From Branchiostoma floridae (Eukaryota; Chordata; Leptocardii; Amphioxiformes; Branchiostomatidae), in assembly GCF_000003815.2 (NCBI RefSeq), contig NC_049979.1, positions 25,025,014-25,076,172 on the forward strand: 51,159 nucleotides of DNA, read 5' to 3'. The notes beneath the pieces are model-generated. The model saw only the letters and a program-made list of their open reading frames with translations. It was not told the origin of the DNA and searched no databases. Of this stretch, positions 19,303 through 32,023 are shown one piece after another. Position numbers and translations under genes: made by a program. Each line of letters opens with the position of its first letter. Positions within the stretch are counted from its first letter, which is position 1.

Positions 19303-20850
19303 ATGACCCTACCCGGTGCCCTGACAGGCGGGGTCTCAGTAAAGGAGCTAGCGGTTGCGCCTAAACAGGGCCCATATGCTCGAGAATATCTCGAGAAGGA
19401 AGTATCCGAAGATTTTGCGGTTTGCACCTTTCTATTACTTACTAGGGGACCTTTCCAAAGATACCAAGTGTGCCAGGCCGGAACTTAAAGACTAAGCTAC
19501 AATCGCGTCATTAAGTCGTCACCACCGGGTGCCCTGACAAGCAGGGTCTCAATAAAGGAGCTAGCGGTTGCGCCTAAACAGGGCCCATATGCTCGAGAAT
19601 ATCTCGAGAAGGAAGTATCCGAAGATTTTGAGGTTTGCACCTTTCTATTCCTTACTAAGGGACCTTTCCAAGGATACCAAGTGTGCCAGGCCGGAACTTA
19701 AAGCCTAAGCTACAATCGCAACATTAAGTCATGACCCCACCCGGTGCCCTGACAGGCGGGGTCTCAGTAAAGGAGCTAGCGGTTGCGCCTAAACAGGGCC
19801 CATATGCTCGAGAATATCTCGAGAAGAAAGTACGCGAAGATTTTGCGGTTTGCACCTTTCTATTCCTTACTAAGGGAACTTTTACCAAGTGTGCCAGGCC
19901 AGAACTTAAAGCCTAAGCTACAATCGCGACATTAAGTCGTCTTCCTACCCGGTGCCCTGACAGGCGGGGTCTCAGTAAAGGAGCTAGCGGTTGCGCCTAA
20001 ACAGGGCCCATATGCTCGAGAATATCTCGAGAAGGAAGCATCAGAAGATTTTGCGGTTTACACCTTTCTATTCCTTACTAAAGGAACTTTCCAGGGATAC
20101 CAAGTGTGCCAGGCCGGAACTTAAAGCCTAAGCTACAATCGCGACATTAAGTCATGACCCTACCCGGTGCCGTGACAGGCGGGGTCTCAATAAAGGAGCT
20201 AGCGGTTGCGCCTAAATAGGGCCCATATGCTCGAGAATATCTCTAGAAGGAAGGATCCGAAGATTTTGCGGTTTGCACCTTTCTATTCCTTACTAAGGGA
20301 CCTTTCCAAAGATACCAAGTGTGCCAGGCCGGAACTTAAAGCCTAAGCTACAATCGCGACATTAAGTCGTCTTCCTACCCGGTGCCCTGACAGGCAGGGT
20401 CTCAATAAAGGAGCTAGCGGTTTTGCCTAAACAGGGCCCATATGCTCGAGAATATCTCGAGAAGGAAGTATCCGAAGATTTTGCGGTTTGCACCTTTCTA
20501 TTTCTAACTAATGGACCTTTCCAAGGATACCAAGTGTGCCAGGCCGGAACTTAAAGCCTAAGCTACAATCGCGACATTAAGTCGTCTTCCTACCCGGTGC
20601 CTTGACAGGCAGGGTCTCAATAAAGGAGATAGTGGTTGCGCCTAAACAGGGCCCATATGCTCGAGAATATCTCGAGAAGAAAGGATCCGAAGATTTTGCG
20701 GTTTGCACCTTTCTATTCCTTACTAAAGGACCTTTCCAAGGATACCAAGTGTGCCAGGCCGGAACTTAAAGCCTAAGCTACAATAGCGACATTAAGTCGT
20801 CTTCCTACCCGGTGCCGTGACAGGCGGGGTCTCAGTAAAGGAGCTAGCGG
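19303..20850 (+). repeat. P-Q-R block, copy 1
   Basis: Seven monomers. P has CTATTACTTACTAGGGGACC. Q has the 2-base-shorter CACCACCGGGTGCCCTGACA. R has AGAAAGTACGCGAAG and CCAGAACTTAAAG. The next carries GGAACTTTCCAGGG and then the GGATCC type. Related blocks begin at 23,086 and 48,999. This copy has a private 9-base deletion at about 19,872 (GGGAACTTTTACCAAG). Confidence 0.8.
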
Positions 20851-21913
20851 TTGCGCCTAAACAGGGCCCATATGCTCGAGAATATCTCGAGAAGGAAGTA
20901 TCCGAAGATTTTGCGGTTTGCACCTTTCTATTCCTTACTAAGGGACCTTTCCAAGGATACCAAGTGTGCCAGGCCGGAACTTAAAGCCTTTAGTTCAAGC
21001 TACAATCGAGACATTAAGTCGTCACCCTACCCGGTGCCCTGACAGGCGGGGTCTCAATAAAGGAGCTAGCGGTTGCGCCTAAATAGGGCCCATATGCTCG
21101 AGAATATCTCCAGAAGGAAGTTTTCGAAGATTTTGCGGTTTGCACTTTTCTATTCCATACTAAGGGACCTTTCCAAAGATATCAAGTGTGCCAGGCCGGA
21201 ACTTAAAGCCTAAGCTACAATCGCGACATTAAGTCGTCACCCTACCCGGTGCCCTGACAGGTGGGGTCTCAATAAAGGAGCTAGCGGTTGCGCCTAAACA
21301 GGGCCCATATGCTCGAGAATATCTCTAAAAGGAAGTATCCGAAGATTTTGCGGTTTACACCTTTCTATTCATTACTAAGGGACCTTTCCAAGGATACCAA
21401 GTGTTTGTTTGTTTAATTGCGATCTCCATTAGTGTACATCATAAAATCATGCCACTACTCTTCCTGGAGTCATAATAATAAGAATAAATGAAATACATGA
21501 AATGCAAAAGAAACAACTTAACATCTGTGTGCCAGGCCGGAACTTAAAGCCTAAGCTACAATCGCGACATTAAGTCGTCTTCCTACCCGGTGCCCTGACA
21601 GGCAGGGTCTCAATAAAGGAGCTAGCGGTTGCGCCTAAACAGGGCCCATATGCTCGAGAATATCTCGAGAAGAAAGTATCCGAAGATTTTGAGGTTTGCA
21701 CCTTTCTATTCCTTACTAAGGGACCTTTCCAAGGATACCAAGTGTGCCAGGCCGGAACTTAAAGCCTAAGCTACAATCGCGACATTAAGTCGTCTTCCTA
21801 ACCGGTGCCTTGACAGGCAGGGTCTCAATAAAGGAGATAGTGGTTGCGCCTAAACAGGGCCCATATGCTCGAGAAGAAAGTATCCGAAGATTTTGCGGTT
21901 TGCACCTTTCTAT
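20851..21913 (+). repeat. A-B-C'-X-Y run carrying a retrotransposon tail
   Basis: Monomer order: the 222-bp type A; type B (CTCCAGAAGGAAGTTTTCG and TTCCATACTAAGG); type C' with TTTACACC and TTCATTACTAAGG; X with AGAAAGTATCC and GAGGTTTGC; and Y with an 11-base deletion next to CTCGAG. The same order recurs at 26,411-27,360, without the 122-bp insertion at 21,405. Confidence 0.85.
21405..21526 (-). mobile_element. LINE 3'-end insertion in one satellite monomer
   Basis: 122 bases interrupt a monomer between two copies of GTGT (21401-21404 and 21527-21530), a likely 4-bp duplication. Read on the minus strand it ends GGAGATCGCAATTAA followed by AACAAACAA. This translates as a terminal Gly-Asp-Arg-Asn-stop with an AAAC-type tail. 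Such an ending is familiar from CR1/L2-like ORF2 proteins (from memory). It is a severely 5'-truncated retrotransposon copy, and one in-frame stop lies upstream. Confidence 0.75.
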
Positions 21914-22797
21914 TCCTTACTAAAGGACCTTTCCAAGGATACCAAGTGTGCCAGGCCGGAACTTAAAGCCTAAGCTACAATCGCGACATTAAGTCGTCTT
22001 CCTACCCGGTGCCGTGACAGGCGGGGTCTCAGTAAAGGAGCTAGCGGTTTTGCCTAAACAGGGCCCATATGCTCGAGAATATCTCGAGAAGAAAGTATCC
22101 GAAGATTTTGCGGTTTGCACCTTTCTATTCCTTACTAAGGGACCTTTCCAAGGATACCAAGTTTGCCAGGCCGGAACTTAAAGCCTTAGTTCAAGCTACA
22201 ATCGAGACATTAAGTCGTCACCCTACCCGGTGCCCTGACAGGCAGGGTCTCAGTAAAGGAGCTAGCGGTTGCGCCTAAACAGGGCCCATATGCTCGAGAA
22301 TATCTCGAGAAGAAAGTATCCGAAGATTTTGAGGTTTGCACCTTTCTATTCCTTACTAAGGGACCTTTCCAAAGATACCAAGTGTGCCAGGCCGGAACTT
22401 AAAGCCTAAGCTACAATCGCGACATTAAGTCGTCTTCCTACCCGGTGCCTTGACAGGCAGGGTCTCAATAAAGGAGATAGTGGTTGCGCCTAAACAGGGC
22501 CCATATGCTCGAGAATATCTCGAGAAGAAAGTATCCGAAGATTTTGCGGTTTGCACCTTTCTATTCCTTACTAAGGGACCTTTCCAAGGATACCAAGTGT
22601 GCCAGGCCGGAACTTAAAGCCTAAGCTACAATCGCGACATTAAGTCGTCTTCCTACCCGGTGCCGTGACAGGCGGGGTCTCAGTAAAGGAGCTAGCGGTT
22701 TTGCCTAAACAGGGCCCATATGCTCGAGAATATCTCGAGAAGAAAGTATCCGAAGATTTTGCGGTTTGCACCTTTCTATTCCTTACTAAGGGACCTT

Positions 22798-22958
22798 NNN
22801 NNNNNNNNNNNNNNNNNNNNNNNNNNNNNNNNNNNNNNNNNNNNNNNNNNNNNNNNNNNNNNNNNNNNNNNNNNNNNNNNNNNNNNNNNNNNNNNNNNNN
22901 NNNNNNNNNNNNNNNNNNNNNNNNNNNNNNNNNNNNNNNNNNNNNNNNNNNNNNNNNN
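22798..22958. other. Assembly gap (N run)
   Basis: 161 undetermined bases inside the satellite. Confidence 1.
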
Positions 22959-23085
22959 CGAGAAGGAAGTATCCGAAGATTTGCGGTTTGCACCTTTCTA
23001 TTCACTTACTAAGGGGCCCTTTCCAATGATACCAAGTGTGCCAGGCCGGAACTTAAAGCCTTAGCTACAATCGCGACATTAAGTC

Positions 23086-24425
23086 ATGACCCTACCCGGT
23101 GCCCTGACAGGCGGGGTCTCAGTAAAGGAGCTAGCGGTTGCGCCTAAACAGGGCCAATATGCTCGAGAATATCTCGAGAAGGAAGTATCCGAAGATTTTG
23201 CGGTTTGCACCTTTCTATTACTTACTAGGGGACCTTTCCAAAGATACCAAGTGTGCCAGGCCGGAACTTAAAGACTAAGCTACAATCGCGTCATTAAGTC
23301 GTCACCACCGGGTGCCCTGACAAGCAGGGTCTCAATAAAGGAGCTAGCGGTTGCGCCTAAACAGGGCCCATATGCTCGAGAATATCTCGAGAAGGAAGTA
23401 TCCGAAGATTTTGAGGTCTGCACCTTTCTATTCCTTACTAAAGGACCTTTCCAAGGATACCAAGTGTGCCAGGCCGGAACTTAAAGCCTAAGCTACAATC
23501 GCGACATTAAGTCATGACCCTACCCGGTGCCCTGACAGGCGGGGTCTCAGTAAAGGAGCTAGCGGTTGCGCCTAAACAGGGCCCATATGCTCGAGAATAT
23601 CTCGAGAAGAAAGTATGCGAAGATTTTGCGATTTGCACCTTTCTATTCCTTACTAAGGGAACTTTCCAAAGATACCAAGTGTGCCAGGCCAGAACTTAAA
23701 GCCTAAGCTACAATCGCGACATTAAGTCGTCTTCCTACCCGGTGCCCTGACAGGCGGGGTCTCAGTAAAGGAGCTAGCGGTTGCGCCTAAACAGGGCCCA
23801 TATGCTCGAGAATATCTCGAGAAGGAAGTATCCGAAGATTTTGCGGTTTGCACCTTTCTATTCCTTACTAAGGGAACTTTCCAGGGATACCAAGTGTGCC
23901 AGGCCGGAACTTAAAGCCTAAGCTACAATCGCGACATTAAGTCATGACCCTACCCGGTACCGTGACAGGCGGGGTCTCAATAAAGGAGCTAGCGGTTGCG
24001 CCTAAATAGGGCCCATATGCTCGAGAATATCTCTAGAAGGAAGTATCCGAAGATTTTGCGGTTTGCACCTTTCTATTCCTTACTAAGGGACCTTTCCAAA
24101 GATACCAAGTGTGCCAGGCCGGAACTTAAAGCCTAAGCTACAATCGCGACATTAAGTCGTCTTCCTACCCGGTGCCTTGACAGGCAGGGTCTCAATAAAG
24201 GAGATAGTGGTTGCGCCTAAACAGGGCCCATATGCTCGAGAATATCTCGAGAAGGAAGTTTTCGAAGATTTTGCGGTTTGCACCTTTCTATTCCTTACTA
24301 AAGGACCTTTCCAAGGATACCAAGTGTGCCAGGCCGGAACTTAAAGCCTAAGCTACAATCGCGACATTAAGTCGTCTTCCTACCCGGTGCCGTGACAGGC
24401 GGGGTCTCAGTAAAGGAGCTAGCGG
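23086..24425 (+). repeat. P-Q-R block, copy 2
   Basis: Six monomers in the order P (CTATTACTTACTAGGGGACC), Q (CACCACCGGGTGCCCTGACA), R (AGAAAGTATGCGAAGATTTT, GCGATTTGC) and followers, ending at a type-A monomer. It is nearly identical to the block at 19,303 but one monomer shorter, and lacks that block's 9-base deletion. Confidence 0.8.
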
Positions 24426-26410
24426 TTGCGCCTAAACAGGGCCCATATGCTCGAGAATATCTCGAGAAGGAAGTATCCGAAGATTTTGCGGTTTGCACCT
24501 TTCTATTCCTTACTAAGGGACCTTTCCAAGGATACCAAGTGTGCCAGGCCGGAACTTAAAGCCTTTAGTTCAAGCTACAATCGAGACATTAAGTCGTCAC
24601 CCTACCCGGTGCCCTGACAGGCGGGGTCTCAATAAAGGAGCTAGCGGTTGCGCCTAAATAGGGCCCATATGCTCGAGAATATCTCCAGAAGGAAGTTTTC
24701 GAAGATTTTGCGGTTTGCACTTTTCTATTCCATACTAAGGGACCTTTCCAAAGATATCAAGTGTGCCAGGCCGGAACTTAAAGCCTAAGCTACAATCGCG
24801 ACATTAAGTCGTCACCCTACCCGGTGCCCTGACAGGTGGGGTCTCAATAAAGGAGCTAGCGGTTGCGCCTAAACAGGGCCCATATGCTCGAGAATATCTC
24901 TAAAAGGAAGTATCCGAAGATTTTGCGGTTTGCACCTTTCTATTCCTTGCTAAGGGACCTTTCCAAGGATACCAAGTGTGCCAGGCCGGAACTTAAAGCC
25001 TAAGCTACAATCGCGACATTAAGTCGTCTTCCTACCCGGTGCCCTGACAGGCAGGGTCTCAGTAAAGGAGCTAGCGGTTGCGCCTAAACAGGGCCCATAT
25101 GCTCGAGAATATCTCGAGAAGGAAGTATCCGAAGATTTTGAGGTTTGCACCTTTCTATTCCTTACTAAAGGACCTTTCCAGGGATACCAAGTGTGCCAGG
25201 CCGGAACTTAAAGCCTAAGCTACAATCGCGACATTAAGTCATGACCCTACCCGGTGCCCTGACAGGCGGGGTCTCAGTAAAGGAGCTAGCGGTTGCGCCT
25301 AAACAGGGCCCATGTGCTCGAGAATATCTCAAGAAGGAAGTATCCGAAGATTTTGCGGTTTACACCTTTCTATTCCTTACTAAGGGAACTTTCCAGGGAT
25401 ACCAAGTGTGCCAGGCCGGAACTTAAAGCCTAAGCTACAATCGCGACATTAAGTCATGACCCTACCCGGTGCCGTGACAGGCGGGGTCTCAATAAAGGAG
25501 CTAGCGGTTGCGCCTAAACAGGGCCCATATGCTCAAGAATATCTCTAGAAGGAAGGATCCGAAGATTTTGCGGTTTGCACCTTTCTATTCCTTACTAAGG
25601 GACCTTTCCAAAGATACCAAGTGTGCCAGGCCGGAACTTAAAGCCTAAGCTACAATCGCGACATTAAGTTCGTCTTCCTACCCGGGTGCCCTGGACAGNN
25701 NNNNNNNNNNNNNNNNNNNNNNNNNNNNNNNNNNNNNNNNNNNNNNNNNNNNNNNNNNNNNNNNNNNNNNNNNNNNNNNNNNNNNNNNNNNNNNNNNNAT
25801 CTCGAGAAGGAAGTATCCGAAGATTTTGCGGTTTGCACCTTTCTATTTCTAACTAATGGACCTTTCCAAGGATACCAAGTGTGCCAGGCCGGAACTTAAA
25901 GCCTAAGCTACAATCGCGACATTAAGTCGTCTTCCTACCCGGTGCCTTGACAGGCAGGGTCTCAATAAAGGAGATAGTGGTTGCGCCTAAACAGGGCCCA
26001 TATGCTCGAGAATATCTCGAGAAGGAAGTATCCGAAGATTTTGCGGTTTGCACCTTTCTATTTCTAACTAATGGACCTTTCCAAGGATACCAAGTGTGCC
26101 AGGCCGGAACTTAAAGCCTAAGCTACAATCGCGACATTAAGTCGTCTTCCTACCCGGTGCCTTGACAGGCAGGGTCTCAATAAAGGAGATGGTGGTTGCG
26201 CCTAAACAGGGCCCATATGCTCGAGAATATCTCGAGAAGGAAGTTTTCGAAGATTTTGCGGTTTGCACCTTTCTATTCCTTACTAAAGGACCTTTCCAAG
26301 GATACCAAGTGTGCCAGGCCGGAACTTAAAGCCTAAGCTACAATCGCGACATTAAGTCGTCTTCCTACCCGGTGCCGTGACAGGCGGGGTCTCAGTAAAG
26401 GAGCTAGCGG
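24426..26410 (+). repeat. Higher-order block A-B-C-D-E-F-(gap)-G-G-H
   Basis: Monomer types are read from diagnostic bases. A is 222 bp with CCTTTAGTTCAAGC. B has CTCCAGAAGG and TTTTCG. C has GACAGGTGGGG and CTCTAAAAGG. D has GAGGTTTGC and TTTCCAGGG. E has CATGTGCTCGAG and CTCAAGAAGG. F has AAATAGG or AACAGG with CTCTAGAAGGAAGGATCC. G has CTATTTCTAACTAATGG. H has GAGATGGTGG and GTTTTCG. A 100-base N run of arbitrary length sits between F and G, so total length is uninformative. Confidence 0.8.
25699..25798. other. Assembly gap (100 N)
   Basis: A run of exactly 100 N, the conventional size for an unknown gap. The sequence just before it (CCCGGGTGCCCTGGACAG) carries extra bases typical of low-quality read ends. 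Confidence 1.
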
Positions 26411-28771
26411 TTGCGCCTAAACAGGGCCCATATGCTCGAGAATATCTCGAGAAGGAAGTATCCGAAGATTTTGCGGTTTGCACCTTTCTATTCCTTACTA
26501 AGGGACCTTTCCAAGGATACCAAGTGTGCCAGGCCGGAACTTAAAGCCTTTAGTTCAAGCTACAATCGAGACATTAAGTCGTCACCCTACCCGGTGCCCT
26601 GACAGGCGGGGTCTCAATAAAGGAGCTAGCGGTTGCGCCTAAATAGGGCCCATATGCTCGACAATATCTCCAGAAGGAAGTTTTCGAAGATTTTGCGGTT
26701 TGCACTTTTCTATTCCATACTAAGGGACCTTTCCAAAGATATCAAGTGTGCCAGGCCGGAACTTAAAGCCTAAGCTACAATCGCGACATTAAGTCGTCAC
26801 CCTACCCGGTGCCCTGACAGGTGGGGTCTCAATAAAGGAGCTAGCGGTTGCGCCTAAACAGGGCCCATATGCTCGAGAATATCTCTAAAAGGAAGTATCC
26901 GAAGATTTTGCGGTTTACACCTTTCTATTCATTACTAAGGGACCTTTCCAAGGATACCAAGTGTGCCAGGCCGGAACTTAAAGCCTAAGCTACAATCGCG
27001 ACATTAAGTCGTCTTCCTACCCGGTGCCCTGACAGGCAGGGTCTCAATAAAGGAGCTAGCGGTTGCGCCTAAACAGGGCCCATATGCTCGAGAATATCTC
27101 GAGAAGAAAGTATCCGAAGATTTTGAGGTTTGCACCTTTCTATTCCTTACTAAGGGACCTTTCCAAGGATACCAAGTGTGCCAGGCCGGAACTTAAAGCC
27201 TAAGCTACAATCGCGACATTAAGTCGTCTTCCTAACCGGTGCCTTGACAGGCAGGGTCTCAATAAAGGAGATAGTGGTTGCGCCTAAACAGGGCCCATAT
27301 GCTCGAGAAGAAAGTATCCGAAGATTTTGCGGTTTGCACCTTTCTATTCCTTACTAAAGGACCTTTCCAATGATACCAAGTGTGCCAGGCCGGAACTTAA
27401 AGCCTAAGCTACAATCGCGACATTAAGTCGTCACCCTACCCGGTGCCCTGACAGGTGGGGTCTCAATAAAGGAGCTAGCGGTTGCGCCTAAACAGGGCCC
27501 ATATGCTCGAGAATATCTCTAAAAGGAAGTATCCGAAGATTTTGCGGTTTGCACCTTTCTATTCCTTGCTAAGGGACCTTTCCAAGGATACCAAGTGTGC
27601 CAGGCCGGAACTTAAAGCCTAAGCTACAATCGCGACATTAAGTCGTCTTCCTACCCGGTGCCCTGACAGGCAGGGTCTCAGTAAAGGAGCTAGCGGTTGC
27701 GCCTAAACAGGGCCCATATGCTCGAGAATATCTCGAGAAGGAAGTATCCGAAGATTTTGAGGTTTGCACCTTTCTATTCCTTACTAAAGGACCTTTCCAG
27801 GGATACCAAGTGTGCCAGGCCGGAACTTAAAGCCTAAGCTACAATCGCGACATTAAGTCATGACCCTACCCGGTGCCCTGACAGGCGGGGTCTCAGTAAA
27901 GGAGCTAGCGGTTGCGCCTAAACAGGGCCCATGTGCTCGAGAATATCTCAAGAAGGAAGTATCCGAAGATTTTGCGGTTTACACCTTTCTATTCCTTACT
28001 AAGGGAACTTTCCAGGGATACCAAGTGTGCCAGGCCGGAACTTAAAGCCTAAGCTACAATCGCGACATTAAGTCATGACCCTACCCGGTGCCGTGACAGG
28101 CGGGGTCTCAATAAAGGAACTAGCGGTTGCGCCTAAATAGGGCCCATATGCTCGAGAATATCTCTAGAAGGAAGGATCCGAAGATTTTGCGGTTTGCACC
28201 TTTCTATTCCTTACTAAGGGACCTTTCCAAAGATACCAAGTGTGCCAGGCCGGAACTTCAAGCCTAAGCTACAATCGCGACATTAAGTCGTCTTCCTACC
28301 CGGTGCCCTGACAGGCGGGGTCTCAATAAAGGAGCTAGCGGTTGCGCCTAAACAGGGCCCATATGCTCGAGAATATCTCGAGAAGGAAGTATCCGAAGAT
28401 TTTGCGGTTTGCACCTTTCTATTTCTAACTAATGGACCTTTCCAAGGATACCAAGTGTGCCAGGCCGGAACTTAAAGCCTAAGCTACAATCGCGACATTA
28501 AGTCGTCTTCCTACCCGGTGCCTTGACAGGCAGGGTCTCAATAAAGGAGATGGTGGTTGCGCCTAAACAGGGCCCATATGCTCGAGAATATCTCGAGAAG
28601 GAAGTTTTCGAAGATTTTGCGGTTTGCACCTTTCTATTCCTTACTAAAGGACCTTTCCAAGGATACCAAGTGTGCCAGGCCGGAACTTAAAGCCTAAGCT
28701 ACAATCGCGACATTAAGTCGTCTTCCTACCCGGTGCCGTGACAGGCGGGGTCTCAGTAAAGGAGCTAGCGG
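26411..28771 (+). repeat. Higher-order block of 11 monomers, A-B-C'-X-Y-C-D-E-F-G-H
   Basis: 2,361 bases, which equals 10 x 215 + 222 - 11. The missing 11 bases are the deletion in monomer Y (CATATGCTCGAGAAGAAAG at about 27,297). Relative to the 8-mer at 32,024 it contains an extra C'-X-Y segment, matching the run at 20,851. Confidence 0.88.
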
Positions 28772-30283
28772 TTGCGCCTAAACAGGGCCCATATGCTCGA
28801 GAATATCTCGAGAAGGAAGTATCCGAAGATTTTGCGGTTTGCACCTTTCTATTCCTTACTAAGGGACCTTTCCAAGGATACCAAGTGTGCCAGGCCGGAA
28901 CTTAAAGCCTTTAGTTCAAGCTACAATCGAGACATTAAGTCGTCACCCTACCCGGTGCCCTGACAGGCGGGGTCTCAATAAAGGAGCTAGCGGTTGCGCC
29001 TAAATAGGGCCCATATGCTCGAGAATATCTCCAGAAGGAAGTTTTCGAAGATTTTGCGGTTTGCACTTTTCTATTCCATACTAAGGGACCTTTCCAAAGA
29101 TATCAAGTGTGCCAGGCCGGAACTTAAAGCCTAAGCTACAATCGCGACATTAAGTCGTCACCCTACCCGGTGCCCTGACAGGTGGGGTCTCAATAAAGGA
29201 GCTAGCGGTTGCGCCTAAACAGGGCCCATATGCTCGAGAATATCTCTAAAAGGAAGTATCCGAAGATTTTGCGGTTTGCACCTTTCTATTCCTTGCTAAG
29301 GGACCTTTCCAAGGATACCAAGTGTGCCAGGCCGGAACTTAAAGCCTAAGCTACAATCGCGACATTAAGTCGTCTTCCTACCCGGTGCCCTGACAGGCAG
29401 GGTCTCAGTAAAGGAGCTAGCGGTTGCGCCTAAACAGGGCCCATATGCTCGAGAATATCTCGAGAAGGAAGTATCCGAAGATTTTGAGGTTTGCACCTTT
29501 CTATTCCTTACTAAAGGACCTTTCCAGGGATACCAAGTGTGCCAGGCCGGAACTTAAAGCCTAAGCTACAATCGCGACATTAAGTCATGACCCTACCCGG
29601 TGCCCTGACAGGCGGGGTCTCAGTAAAGGAGCTAGCGGTTGCGCCTAAACAGGGCCCATGTGCTCGAGAATATCTCAAGAAGGAAGTATCCGAAGATTTT
29701 GCGGTTTACACCTTTCTATTCCTTACTAAGGGAACTTTCCAAGGATACCAAGTGTGCCAGGCCGGAACTTAAAGCCTAAGCTACAATCGCGACATTAAGT
29801 CGTCTTCCTACCCGGTGCCGTGACAGGCGGGGTCTCAATAAAGGAGCTAGCGGTTGCGCCTAAACAGGGCCCATATGCTCGAGAATATCTCGAGAAGGAA
29901 GTATCCGAAGATTTTGCGGTTTGCACCTTTCTATTTCTAACTAATGGACCTTTCCAAGGATACCAAGTGTGCCAGGCCGGAACTTAAAGCCTAAGCTACA
30001 ATCGCGACATTAAGTCGTCTTCCTACCCGGTGCCTTGACAGGCAGGGTCTCAATAAAGGAGATGGTGGTTGCGCCTAAACAGGGCCCATATGCTCGAGAA
30101 TATCTCGAGAAGGAAGTTTTCGAAGATTTTGCGGTTTGCACCTTTCTATTCCTTACTAAAGGACCTTTCCAAGGATACCAAGTGTGCCAGGCCGGAACTT
30201 AAAGCCTAAGCTACAATCGCGACATTAAGTCGTCTTCCTACCCGGTGCCGTGACAGGCGGGGTCTCAGTAAAGGAGCTAGCGG
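28772..30283 (+). repeat. Higher-order block of 7 monomers, A-B-C-D-E-G-H
   Basis: 1,512 bases, exactly 6 x 215 + 222. Type F is absent: E is followed directly by a G-type monomer at about 29,800. This is a one-monomer deletion relative to the 8-mer. Confidence 0.88.
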
Positions 30284-32023
30284 TTGCGCCTAAACAGGGC
30301 CCATATGCTCGAGAATATCTCGAGAAGGAAGTATCCGAAGATTTTGCGGTTTGCACCTTTCTATTCCTTACTAAGGGACCTTTCCAAGGATACCAAGTGT
30401 GCCAGGCCGGAACTTAAAGCCTTTAGTTCAAGCTACAATCGAGACATTAAGTCGTCACCCTACCCGGTGCCCTGACAGGCGGGGTCTCAATAAAGGAGCT
30501 AGCGGTTGCGCCTAAATAGGGCCCATATGCTCGAGAATATCTCGAGAAGGAAGTATCCGAAGATTTTGCGGTTTGCACCTTTCTATTTCTAACTAATGGA
30601 CCTTTCCAAGGATACCAAGTGTGCCAGGCCGGAACTTAAAGCCTAAGCTACAATCGCGACATTAAGTCGTCTTCCTACCCGGTGCCTTGACAGGCAGGGT
30701 CTCAATAAAGGAGATAGTGGTTGCGCCTAAACAGGGCCCATATGCTCGAGAATATCTCGAGAAGGAAGTATCCGAAGATTTTGCGGTTTGCACCTTTCTA
30801 TTCCTTACTAGGGGACCTGTCCGAAGATACCAAGTGTGCCAGGCCGGAACTTAAAGCCTTAAGCTACAATCGCGACATTATAGTCGTCTTGCCTACCCGG
30901 TGCCTTGAGCACTGGCAGGGTCTCAATATAAGGAGATGGTGGTAGCGCTTGCGCCTAAACAGGGCCCATATGCTCGAGAATATCTCGAGAAGGAAGTTTT
31001 CGAAGATTTTGCGGTTTGCACCTTTCTATTCCTTACTAAGGGAACTTTCCAGGTATACCAAGTGTGCCAGGCCGGAACTTAAAGCCTAAGCTACAATCGC
31101 GACATTAAGTCATGACCCTACCCGGTGCCGTGACAGGCGGGGTCTCAATAAAGGAACTAGCGGTTGCGCCTAAATAGGGCCCATATGCTCGAGAATATCT
31201 CTAGAAGGAAGGATCCGAAGATTTTGCGGTTTGCACCTTTCTATTCCTTACTAAGGGACCTTTCCAAAGATACCAAGTGTGCCAGGCCGGAACTTAAAGC
31301 CTAAGCTACAATCGCGACATTAAGTCGTCTTCCTACCCGGTGCCCTGACAGGCGGGGTCTCAATAAAGGAGCTAGCGGTTGCGCCTAAACAGGGCCCATA
31401 TGCTCGAGAATATCTCGAGAAGGAAGTATCCGAAGATTTTGCGGTTTGCACCTTTCTATTTCTAACTAATGGACCTTTCCAAGGATACCAAGTGTGCCAG
31501 GCCGGAACTTAAAGCCTAAGCTACAATCGCGACATTAAGTCGTCTTCCTACCCGGTGCCTTGACAGGCAGGGTCTCAATAAAGGAGATAGTGGTTGCGCC
31601 TAAACAGGGCCCATATGCTCGAGAATATCTCGAGAAGGAAGTATCCGAAGATTTTGCGGTTTGCACCTTTCTATTTCTAACTAATGGACCTTTCCAAGGA
31701 TACCAAGTGTGCCAGGCCGGAACTTAAAGCCTAAGCTACAATCGCGACATTAAGTCGTCTTCCTACCCGGTGCCTTGACAGGCAGGGTCTCAATAAAGGA
31801 GATGGTGGTTGCGCCTAAACAGGGCCCATATGCTCGAGAATATCTCGAGAAGGAAGTTTTCGAAGATTTTGCGGTTTGCACCTTTCTATTCCTTACTAAA
31901 GGACCTTTCCAAGGATACCAAGTGTGCCAGGCCGGAACTTAAAGCCTAAGCTACAATCGCGACATTAAGTCGTCTTCCTACCCGGTGCCGTGACAGGCGG
32001 GGTCTCAGTAAAGGAGCTAGCGG
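30284..32023 (+). repeat. Higher-order block of 8 monomers, rearranged
   Basis: 1,740 bases. The order is A, G (with AAATAGG), a disturbed monomer, an E-like unit, F, G, G, H. The disturbed monomer (30,785-30,960) carries several small insertions, for example ATTATAGTCG, CTTGCCTACC and TTGAGCACTGGCAGG. These explain the excess over 1,727. Confidence 0.82.
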
